The notes beneath the pieces are model-generated. The model made no database searches and was not told the DNA's origin. It worked only from the letters and a program-made list of their open reading frames with translations. A stretch of 64,000 nt of DNA. It comes from Phormidesmis sp963789215. Lineage in GTDB: Bacteria > Cyanobacteriota > Cyanobacteriia > Phormidesmidales > Phormidesmidaceae. The stretch's first letter is position 1, and every line of letters starts with the position of its first letter. The position numbers and the translations under genes were made by a program. The DNA lies in the NCBI GenBank assembly GCA_963789215.1, contig CAWBJY010000011.1, forward strand, positions 930,001 through 994,000, written 5' to 3'. This document shows, piece by piece, positions 34,916 through 42,401 of this stretch.

Positions 34916-35932
34916 ATGACTAACCCTCCCTGGACCCGACGCCACATTATTTCTTTAGCGGACTTTAGCCCGGCTGAATACGAGAGCGTTTTGCAAACGG
35001 CGCTGAGCTTTCAGGGCGTTCTGTCGCGGCGTACCAAAAAGGTTCCCACACTACAGGGGCAAGTGGTCGCCAATTTGTTTTTCGAACCCTCAACTCGAAC
35101 GCGCAGCAGCTTTGAGCTAGCCGCTAAGCGACTGTCGGCAGATACGCTCAATTTTTCACCGGGTAGCTCGTCGCTAACGAAGGGCGAAACCATTTTGGAC
35201 ACGGCGAAAACCTATCTGGCCATGGGCACCGATTTGATGGTGATCCGACACAAAGCTGCGGGCGTCCCGGCTACGATTGCTCAAGAAATGGACAGGTTAG
35301 GCGCAGGCGTAGGGGTTCTTAATGCGGGTGATGGTCAGCACGAGCATCCCTCCCAGGCGCTGCTAGATCTGCTGACAATCTGTAATTCGATCGACCGGGA
35401 CAAGCCATCGATTGAGGACTTAAGCGGTAAGAAGATCGCTATTGTGGGCGATATTTTGCATTCGCGGGTGGCGCGTTCTAACCTGTGGAGCCTGACGGCT
35501 TGCGGCGCAGAGGTTCATTTAGCTGCCCCACCTACGCTGCTGCCCAAAGCTTTTGCCGAAGCTTTTTCGACGCCTCTGAAGACTGCTGAGGGCAAGGTGG
35601 AGCGGCAGGTATTTGTGCACTGGCAGCTTGCTCCGGCCCTGGCGGACGCTGATTTTGTGATGACGCTGAGACTGCAAAAAGAGCGGATGACGGGGCATCT
35701 ACTGCCGAGCTTGCGGGAGTATCATCGGCAGTTTGGGCTGACGCGCGATCGCCTAAAAGCCTGCAAGCCCCAGGTGAAAGTGTTGCACCCCGGCCCGACG
35801 AATCGAGGTGTCGAAATTACGTCCGATTTAATGGACGATCCGCAGCTCAGTTTGGTGGGTAAACAGGTAGCTAGTGGCGTGGCCGTGCGGATGGCGCTGC
35901 TCTATTTGATGGGCGGCGACAGGAAGGGCTAA
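34916..35932 (+). CDS. pyrB: Aspartate carbamoyltransferase catalytic subunit
   Basis: 338 residues from the ATG at 34916 (a TTG 45 bp earlier is in frame). Signatures: FFEPSTRTRSSFELAA (carbamoyl phosphate binding), HPSQALLDLLTI and LHPGPTNRGVEI. It makes carbamoyl aspartate, the first committed pyrimidine step. There is no pyrI, as expected for cyanobacteria. It ends 7 bp from the convergent secreted-protein gene. Confidence 0.96.
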   Translation: MTNPPWTRRHIISLADFSPAEYESVLQTALSFQGVLSRRTKKVPTLQGQVVANLFFEPSTRTRSSFELAAKRLSADTLNFSPGSSSLTKGETILDTAKTYLAMGTDLMVIRHKAAGVPATIAQEMDRLGAGVGVLNAGDGQHEHPSQALLDLLTICNSIDRDKPSIEDLSGKKIAIVGDILHSRVARSNLWSLTACGAEVHLAAPPTLLPKAFAEAFSTPLKTAEGKVERQVFVHWQLAPALADADFVMTLRLQKERMTGHLLPSLREYHRQFGLTRDRLKACKPQVKVLHPGPTNRGVEITSDLMDDPQLSLVGKQVASGVAVRMALLYLMGGDRKG

Positions 35933-35939
35933 GGGATAT

Positions 35940-36746
35940 TTACTCGCTGGGTGAACTGTTAGCCGGAACGATGACTTCTCCTATATTGCTAGTCTCTGCG
36001 GCGTTGACTTCTGCGGGAGTAGCTTCTAAGAGTGTGTCTGCTGTGTTAGGCGCTGTGGCGTCTTCTGTGAATGCGGCAGCGGCGACTGGATCGGTGAAAG
36101 AGGTGTGGATTTGCAAGATGTCCGCTTCGGCGGCGGTGTTTTCGGGGGCATAGCGGCTGAAGAGGAGAACGGTTTCGTTGCCGTAGCCGATGAAAGTGGC
36201 GATCGCAGATCCCAGCTCATCAGGCCGATCGGTTAGCCACATGACCAGCGCATCGTGGCCGTCTATATTAGCGCGGGTGTAGCGAGAAACAGCTGAGCCT
36301 TCTGCTGTAAAGCTTTCGATGTTGGCATTGACCACCGCGCCTGGAGAGGCGGCTATTCTGACAATTTGAGTGGCTACTAAGTCGGCAGGAGTCGTGGCAA
36401 TGCTAGAGAGCAAAATGCCATCGTCCAGCATTTTTAGCTGCCAGGCGGCGGGGTAGTTTACAGAAATTTTCTCATCGGCGTAGTTAACCGTGTCGATTGC
36501 GATCTCATCGGTTTCGGTAAGGTCATCGGTTTCAGTAGAGGGCGTTTGGACGGGCGATTCTAAGAGATCTGCTTCTGAGAGATCTGCTTCTGAGGATTCC
36601 AGCGGAGCGGGTGTTTCTAGAGAAGGCGCTAGCTGAGCCGTTCTCTGCGAAATAGGCTGGGCCGATGCGGATGGCCATGAACTGCTAGCGAGAATTAACG
36701 CCGCCACTAGCGAGCAACGAGTAGAAAATGCTTTTAAAGAGGTCAT
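35940..36746 (-). CDS. Secreted protein of unknown function
   Basis: 268 residues. Signal peptide (about 1-30, SSWPSASA), then a low-complexity acidic stretch with S, E, T and D (about 40-95). The globular middle (about 96-215, ISVNYPAAWQLKML to LLFSRYAPENTAAE) resembles PsbP/DcrB-like exported alpha/beta folds in outline. The C-terminus is again acidic and disordered. Role unknown. It contains a 15-bp duplication in the acidic stretch. Confidence 0.7.
   Translation of the reverse strand: MTSLKAFSTRCSLVAALILASSSWPSASAQPISQRTAQLAPSLETPAPLESSEADLSEADLLESPVQTPSTETDDLTETDEIAIDTVNYADEKISVNYPAAWQLKMLDDGILLSSIATTPADLVATQIVRIAASPGAVVNANIESFTAEGSAVSRYTRANIDGHDALVMWLTDRPDELGSAIATFIGYGNETVLLFSRYAPENTAAEADILQIHTSFTDPVAAAAFTEDATAPNTADTLLEATPAEVNAAETSNIGEVIVPANSSPSE
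36563..36592. repeat. Exact 15-bp tandem duplication in the secreted-protein gene
   Basis: AGAGATCTGCTTCTG occurs twice. Read on the minus strand it encodes a repeated SEADL-type sequence in a disordered part. Confidence 0.95.
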
Positions 36747-37311
36747 AGTGAGCCTTATTGCGTTGAGGGATAGCAGCAGAACTAATTATTGCGCCTGAAT
36801 ATTACGTCTGTCAGGTTGCTGGGGACAGTTGCATCTGCTAAGAGGTTTATAGCGCCGCAGTTAACCTGGCCTACAGCGCCCGAGTGCATCCGCATGTTGC
36901 GACTTCTAGGTTTGAATACCTATTTGAATATCTATAAAAGCGTACAGGTGTACCCTTTATGTATCGAATTCGTTACAAGTTTGTTAAAATGCTATAAGTC
37001 TTATGTGTGCAGGTTCACTTGATAGCTGCCTCTAGTTCTAAAACCCATCATCGAACCAGAAGGCTTTCATGCTGACAGCGACTTTTGAAACGGCTATCCA
37101 AGCGAATCGGCTAGGTCAATTTTCACCGGGCGTAGAAATTCCTTCGACGCAGGCGATGAAGCCGAGACCTTCTCAGGAATAATTCGTCTTTTTGAGACGC
37201 TAGCCATCCTAATTAAGCGTTTGACAAATTTTCTGGCTATACGAATTAGCTATACAAACTTAGCTACACAAATAATTTCCCCTAGACCCTTTACTTTCGG
37301 AGCTTTAGTCT
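36747..37311. other. Intergenic region with a possible small gene
   Basis: 565 bp. Apart from the 37-codon candidate at 37069-37182, nothing firm was found. TTGACA at 37221-37226 could be a -35 element for the ABC-F gene, but no well-spaced -10 was found. Confidence 0.35.
37069..37182 (+). CDS. Candidate 37-residue protein
   Basis: ATG at 37069, with AGAAGG 5 nt upstream, and TAA at 37180. The peptide starts MLTATFETAIQANRLGQFSP and ends KPRPSQE; it has no hydrophobic helix. The ribosome site and balanced residues make it a reasonable small gene, but no family is known. Confidence 0.35.
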   Translation: MLTATFETAIQANRLGQFSPGVEIPSTQAMKPRPSQE

Positions 37312-39042
37312 ATGCTGCGCCTAGAAAACATCAGCAAAATATACCCCACTGGAGAAGTGCTCAAAGATGTGAACTGGGAGGTGAAAACGGGCGATCGCAT
37401 TGGTCTTGTTGGTGTAAATGGTGCGGGCAAATCTACTCAGCTCAAGATTATTCAGGGCAAGGTGGAGCCGACTACGGGCAAGATTATTCGTCCGAATGAG
37501 CTGCATATTTCGGCGCTAAATCAAGAATTTGAGGTTGATCCCCGGCGAACGGTGCGAGAAGAATTTTGGACGGTGTTTCATGAGGCCAACAAAATTCAGC
37601 ACGAGCTGAATGAGATCCCGATGCAGATGGAAGGGGCAGATGCTAAGCAGCTTGAGAAGCTGATTCATAAGCTGGACAAGAAGCAGCGGCAGTTTGAGGC
37701 GCTAGATGGTTACGGACTAGAGGCTAGAATTGAGAAGATTTTACCGGAGATGGGCTTTGAGAGCGATGCGGGCGATCGCCTGGTTAGTTCTTACAGCGGC
37801 GGCTGGCAGATGCGCATGGGCCTAGGTAAAGTGCTGCTGCAATCGCCCGATATTCTCCTGCTGGACGAGCCAACGAACCACCTCGATTTGGAAACCATTG
37901 AATGGTTAGAAACCTACCTGAAAGGTTTGACCATTCCGATGGTGATTGTCTCTCATGACCGGGAGTTTCTAGACCGGCTTTGTACTTCTATCGTCGAAAC
38001 CGAACACGGCGTTTCGACCACTTACTTGGGTAACTACAGCACCTACTTGGCGCAAAAGGCAGAAAGCAAAGCGTCTCAGCTCAGCACCTTCGAGCGGCAG
38101 CAGAAAGAGCTGGCTAAGCAGCAGACGTTTGTAGACAAGTTTCGCGCGAGTGCAACGCGCAGTACCCAGGCAAAGAGTAGAGAAAAGCAGCTAGCTAAAG
38201 TAGAGCGCGTAGAAGCGCCGATTAACGACCTGCGCGGACTGCAGTTTCAGTTTCAGCCTGCCCCTCGCAGCGGTCGAGAGGTGGTAACCGTTTCGGATAT
38301 GACGCTGACCTACGGCGACAAGATTCTGTTCTTGGGTGCGGACTTAGAGATTGAGCGGGGCGATCGCATTGCTTTTGTCGGCCCCAACGGTGCGGGCAAG
38401 TCCACATTGCTGCGCCTGATTACGGGCAGCGAAGCGCCAGACGAAGGCACCGTAAAAATGGGCGATCACAACGTTTTACCTGGCTACTTTGAGCAAAACC
38501 AGGCAGAAGCTCTTGATCTGTCTAAAACGGTACTGGGAACCATCCACGACGAAGTGCCCGACTGGAAGAACGAAGAGGTACGCACGCTGCTAGGCCGATT
38601 CCTATTTAGCGGGGATTCTGCTTTTAAGAAGGTGGAGTCTTTGAGTGGGGGCGAGAAAGCTCGACTAGCGCTGGCTAAGATGCTTTTGCAGCCTGCAAAC
38701 CTGCTGATTCTAGATGAGCCGACCAATCACCTCGATATCCCTGCCAAGGAGATGCTAGAAAACGCGCTGAAAAACTATGACGGCACTGCCCTGATTGTGT
38801 CTCACGACCGCTATTTCGTTTCTCAAGTAGCCAACAAGATTGTGGAAATTCGCGATGGCGAGCTGCGACTGTATCGCGGTGACTATCGCTACTATCTAGA
38901 TAAAATAGAGGAAGAGAAAGAACGCGCTCGTCTGGAAAAGATAGAGGCCGAAAAAGCAGCAAAAACAGCCGCTAGACGCGCTAAGGATCGCGAAAAGCAG
39001 GCGGAAAAGCGTAAAACTAAGGCAGTAGTGAAGGGCGCTTGA
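37312..39042 (+). CDS. ABC-F ATPase (ribosome-associated, Uup/EttA-like)
   Basis: 576 residues, two ATP-binding cassettes with no membrane domain. Walker A motifs: GVNGAGKSTQ and GPNGAGKSTL. ABC signature SSYSGGWQMR in the first cassette and LSGGEKARLA in the second; Walker B ILLLDEPTNHLD and LLILDEPTNHLD. The linker (about 235-300) is the helical interdomain arm of ABC-F proteins. The C-terminus is a charged helix (KAAKTAARRAKDREKQAEK). Probably binds the ribosome E site and resolves stalls or protects against antibiotics. Substrate specificity is unknown. Confidence 0.92.
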   Translation: MLRLENISKIYPTGEVLKDVNWEVKTGDRIGLVGVNGAGKSTQLKIIQGKVEPTTGKIIRPNELHISALNQEFEVDPRRTVREEFWTVFHEANKIQHELNEIPMQMEGADAKQLEKLIHKLDKKQRQFEALDGYGLEARIEKILPEMGFESDAGDRLVSSYSGGWQMRMGLGKVLLQSPDILLLDEPTNHLDLETIEWLETYLKGLTIPMVIVSHDREFLDRLCTSIVETEHGVSTTYLGNYSTYLAQKAESKASQLSTFERQQKELAKQQTFVDKFRASATRSTQAKSREKQLAKVERVEAPINDLRGLQFQFQPAPRSGREVVTVSDMTLTYGDKILFLGADLEIERGDRIAFVGPNGAGKSTLLRLITGSEAPDEGTVKMGDHNVLPGYFEQNQAEALDLSKTVLGTIHDEVPDWKNEEVRTLLGRFLFSGDSAFKKVESLSGGEKARLALAKMLLQPANLLILDEPTNHLDIPAKEMLENALKNYDGTALIVSHDRYFVSQVANKIVEIRDGELRLYRGDYRYYLDKIEEEKERARLEKIEAEKAAKTAARRAKDREKQAEKRKTKAVVKGA

Positions 39043-39349
39043 GATGCTTTGCCGGGGTCATTTTTTGCTTGTTATCGCGGCTAGCCCTTTATTTTATGAA
39101 GAACTCATGTTAAATAATTACTAGTTGTTCCATCGGTCTTTTTAACGTACTGCTGCGTAAAGATCGGCGATCTTCTTTAATAAATTCTTTTAGCAGACAA
39201 CTCCTGACCCGTGAAACGTCCAGCATCTCCTGCTATCTCACACTATAGATACGACTGTGCCGCTAGGATCTTTAGGCACTCGTCTTTAAAGCATTCTTTT
39301 GGGCCAAAGCGCCTTTCCAATTGTTGCAAACTCTAGAGGATCTTTTGGT
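39043..39349. other. Intergenic region before gpmI
   Basis: About 307 bp with no recognised gene or hairpin. An AGAGGA ribosome site lies at its end. Confidence 0.4.
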
Positions 39350-40954
39350 ATGGCAGACTCGTCTATTTCTCCCATGGTGCTTGTGATCCTCGACGGTTGG
39401 GGCTGTCGTGATAATAGCCACGGCAACGCCATTAGCCATGCCAAAACGCCTGTAATGGATAGCCTATGGAAGACCTATCCCCACACGAAGATAAACACGT
39501 CGGGTAAGGCAGTTGGTCTGCCCGATGGGCAAATGGGCAACTCCGAGGTAGGCCATCTTAACATTGGCGCGGGCCGAGTGGTGCCTCAAGAGCTAGTACG
39601 AATTTCGGATGCCGTTGAAAGCAAAACCATCCAAGAAAATCCTGACTTGCTAGAGGTTTGTCAGAAAGTTCGCTACGCCGGGACTAAGCTGCACTTAGTC
39701 GGGCTTTGTTCTGACGGGGGGGTGCATTCGCATCTCGACCACTTAATTGGCCTACTGGAGATGGCTAAGGCCCAAGACCTTTCTGAGGTTTGCATTCATG
39801 TTGTGACCGATGGGCGCGATACAAAGCCCACAGACGGTGAGTTTGCGGTGAAAAAGCTGCAAGATGCCGTGGATGAATTGGGCATCGGTCGGCTGGTGAC
39901 GATCAGCGGTCGCTATTACGCAATGGACAGAGACAATCGCTGGGATCGCGTAGAGAAAGCCTATCGGGTGATGACTGAGGACGGTGAGGGAACGGGCACT
40001 TCTGCTTTAGATGCGCTGCTCGCTTCTTATGATATTGGCGTGAATGATGAATTCGTCGAACCTGTTAGATTGGCCCCTGGTGCGGTGACAGCGGGCGATG
40101 GCGTTGTCTTTTTCAACTTTCGGCCAGATCGCGCTCGTGAGCTAACGCAGGCTTTTGTTAAGCGCGATTTTGAGGGCTTCGAACGCGATCCTATTTTGCC
40201 GCTGACCTTTGCCACGATGACGCAGTACGATCCGAGCCTGTCTGTACTGGTGGTCTTTAAGCCGCAGAGCTTGGATAAGATTTTGGGACAAGTGGTGGCT
40301 GAGAACGGGCTAAAGCAGTTTCGCACTGCTGAAACCGAGAAATATGCCCATGTGACGTACTTCTTTAATGGCGGCTTGGAAGATCCCTATCCGGGTGAGG
40401 TGCGCGAGCTGATATCGAGTCCGATGGTGGCTACCTACGATAAAGACCCTAAGATGTCGGCCCGGCAGGTGACTCAATCGGTAGTGGCGGCTTGCAACCA
40501 GCGGGAGTATGCGCTGATTGTGGTGAACTATGCCAATCCGGATATGGTGGGCCATACCGGCAATATGGAAGCGACTATCAATGCTTTAGAAGTGGTGGAT
40601 CACGAAGTTGGAAAGCTGGTAAGCGCAGTCGGCCGAGTGGGCGGGACGACGCTAATTATTGCGGATCATGGCAACGCGGAGTATATGCATGACGAAGAGG
40701 GGAGACCTTGGACGGCGCATACAACCAACCCGGTGCCCTTTATCTTGATTGAGGGAGAGGGGCTAAAGATACCGGGGCATGGTTGCGAAGTGCAGCTGCG
40801 TGAAGGCGGATGCCTAGCTGATATTGCGCCGACGCTTTTGCAGATTATGAGGCTGCCGATTCCCGAGGAAATGACCGGACAGCCGATGATTCTTGAAGAA
40901 GAAGCTGATTATAAGCCTAGTCGCTCGCCGGTAAAGGTGTCTTTGCAGCGCTAA
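39350..40954 (+). CDS. gpmI: 2,3-bisphosphoglycerate-independent phosphoglycerate mutase
   Basis: 534 residues from the ATG at 39350, preceded by AGAGGA (39335-39340); the frame start at 39299 is 17 codons longer and unsupported. It has the alkaline-phosphatase-like metal motifs: VLVILDGWG (first metal Asp), MGNSEVGHLNIGAG (catalytic Ser near 65), NYANPDMVGHTG and IADHGNAEYM. It interconverts 3- and 2-phosphoglycerate in glycolysis/gluconeogenesis. secG follows 100 bp later. Confidence 0.96.
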   Translation: MADSSISPMVLVILDGWGCRDNSHGNAISHAKTPVMDSLWKTYPHTKINTSGKAVGLPDGQMGNSEVGHLNIGAGRVVPQELVRISDAVESKTIQENPDLLEVCQKVRYAGTKLHLVGLCSDGGVHSHLDHLIGLLEMAKAQDLSEVCIHVVTDGRDTKPTDGEFAVKKLQDAVDELGIGRLVTISGRYYAMDRDNRWDRVEKAYRVMTEDGEGTGTSALDALLASYDIGVNDEFVEPVRLAPGAVTAGDGVVFFNFRPDRARELTQAFVKRDFEGFERDPILPLTFATMTQYDPSLSVLVVFKPQSLDKILGQVVAENGLKQFRTAETEKYAHVTYFFNGGLEDPYPGEVRELISSPMVATYDKDPKMSARQVTQSVVAACNQREYALIVVNYANPDMVGHTGNMEATINALEVVDHEVGKLVSAVGRVGGTTLIIADHGNAEYMHDEEGRPWTAHTTNPVPFILIEGEGLKIPGHGCEVQLREGGCLADIAPTLLQIMRLPIPEEMTGQPMILEEEADYKPSRSPVKVSLQR

Positions 40955-41056
40955 GCCAGAATCTTGCTGGATTGAAGGCGAATAGGTAAGCGGCTTTGGA
41001 TAGGCTAAGATGTACTCAGTATTAGGGCTGGCGCTGAGCCGAGTAAGGAATTTGTC

Positions 41057-41296
41057 ATGGTAGTTACGGTTGTTAAGGTCATTTGGGCGATCGCAGCAGT
41101 AGGCGTTTGCGTACTGGTGTTGCTACATAGTCCTAAAGGCGATGGCTTGGGTGCTTTGGGCGGTCAGGCGCAGCTATTTACCAGTACTAAGAGCGCGGAA
41201 GAAACGCTGAATAGAGCGACTTGGCTACTGACGATTGTGTTTATGTCGCTAACGGTAGTGATCAGCGGTGGCTGGTTAGACGGAATCGTAGAGTAA
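41057..41296 (+). CDS. secG: Protein translocase subunit SecG
   Basis: 79 residues with two membrane helices (about 3-24 and 52-73). The helices flank the conserved loop SPKGDGLGALGG then QAQLFTSTKSAEETLNR, diagnostic of SecG. It assists SecYE in preprotein export across the plasma and thylakoid membranes. It has the common gpmI-secG neighbourhood seen in many bacteria. Confidence 0.95.
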   Translation: MVVTVVKVIWAIAAVGVCVLVLLHSPKGDGLGALGGQAQLFTSTKSAEETLNRATWLLTIVFMSLTVVISGGWLDGIVE

Positions 41297-41441
41297 GCGG
41301 AAATTTGAGCGCGTTTAAGACTCAGCAGACAGTTCGCATTTATCGACGCTTCAGTCCGTGCTTGGCAGATAATTCCTGCGACTTGTCAGCATTTGCCGAT
41401 TAAGACGAAAGGGCGTCGTTTGCGATAGTGGCAGAACTGGT

Positions 41442-42335
41442 CTAGCTATCGGTAACCTGCATAACTTTGACAGATTGGCTTCCTGCCATAGGATTCATCG
41501 ATCGCTTGCCGGTATCTGCTAGCGCTTGATAGGCTTTGTCGATGATAATTTGTGCCTGATTCGTCGGATGGTTTCGATCGGCAACTGCGCCGCCTACCTT
41601 AGTTTCTACAGCGACTACAGAATCATCTGATAGCTTAAGCGGTTCGTCGGTAAGAGCTGCTCGCATGGCTTCGCCGTACTGTTTTAGGTCGGCTTTGCCC
41701 ATACCGGTGAGTACACACATGAACTGTGCGCCGTTGGCGTCGCGGCTATCGCAGTAGAGCCAGGTGTCGAGCGTGACGCTTTGTCGAATGGTATGAGCGA
41801 TCGCATTATCGAGCAGCGCATTTTGCCGTTCAGTTGTCTGTATTTCGCCTAGCGTTGTCTGCCGCTTAGCATCGACAATCAGCAGCCCAATGGAGTCGAA
41901 CTGAGGATTGCCCGGCTGTAGCTTCATTTGCTTAATCAGGGCAGTCAGCGCCTGAGGCAATGTTTCGGCGTTGAGCAATCCTGTGTTGACATCAATCAGG
42001 CCCATGGCCAACAGCAAGTTTTCGTGGCTCTGGCGAAGCTGGTCGGTGTTGCGGGTTTGGTCGGTAAGACTGCGATCGCGCGTCGTCAATTCCTGTTCTA
42101 GATCTGCTGTCTGCCGGGTGAGCCGAGAAATCCGCCAGCCGCGCTTGATGAGCGTGGGAATTAATACCAAGATGCCAATGAGGACGCCAATCGCTAGCGT
42201 CGAAAGCAAGATGACGGCTAGCGATCCCTCCAGTCTGGAGAATAGGAGATTGACGAGAATAGATTGATTGTTGAGCAGCGCAAAGGCGATCGCAATAAAG
42301 GCAATGACAATCGCAGCAATAATAAATATGGGCAT
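41442..42335 (-). CDS. LapA-like membrane protein with degenerate GGDEF-like domain
   Basis: 297 residues. Two membrane helices (about 3-22 and 36-62) with the short intervening region of LapA/DUF1049 proteins. A coiled coil (about 70-110) follows. The rest resembles a diguanylate-cyclase fold: LIDVNTGLLNAETLPQAL matches the start DALTGLLNR, and IIIDKAYQALADTGKR matches the end ADxALYxAKxxGR. The active GGDEF motif is absent (the region reads DSRDANGAQFMCVLTG), so cyclase activity is unlikely. Probably a signalling-scaffold or binding domain. It lies 66 bp downstream of the TPR gene. Confidence 0.75.
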   Translation of the reverse strand: MPIFIIAAIVIAFIAIAFALLNNQSILVNLLFSRLEGSLAVILLSTLAIGVLIGILVLIPTLIKRGWRISRLTRQTADLEQELTTRDRSLTDQTRNTDQLRQSHENLLLAMGLIDVNTGLLNAETLPQALTALIKQMKLQPGNPQFDSIGLLIVDAKRQTTLGEIQTTERQNALLDNAIAHTIRQSVTLDTWLYCDSRDANGAQFMCVLTGMGKADLKQYGEAMRAALTDEPLKLSDDSVVAVETKVGGAVADRNHPTNQAQIIIDKAYQALADTGKRSMNPMAGSQSVKVMQVTDS

Positions 42336-42401
42336 GGTGACGGCTGATAGCAGCGGTATAAGGACAGCGCGAGCGTGAGTTCTCTAGCCTACCGCGATTG
42401 G

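Noticed and set aside
36789..37022. 77-codon frame upstream of the ABC-F gene
   Set aside because: Composition is not protein-like and no family is recognisable.
37221..37260. Promoter with TTGACA at 37221
   Set aside because: No -10 element at 16-18 bp; nearest TATA-like sequences are at 11 and 20 or more bp.
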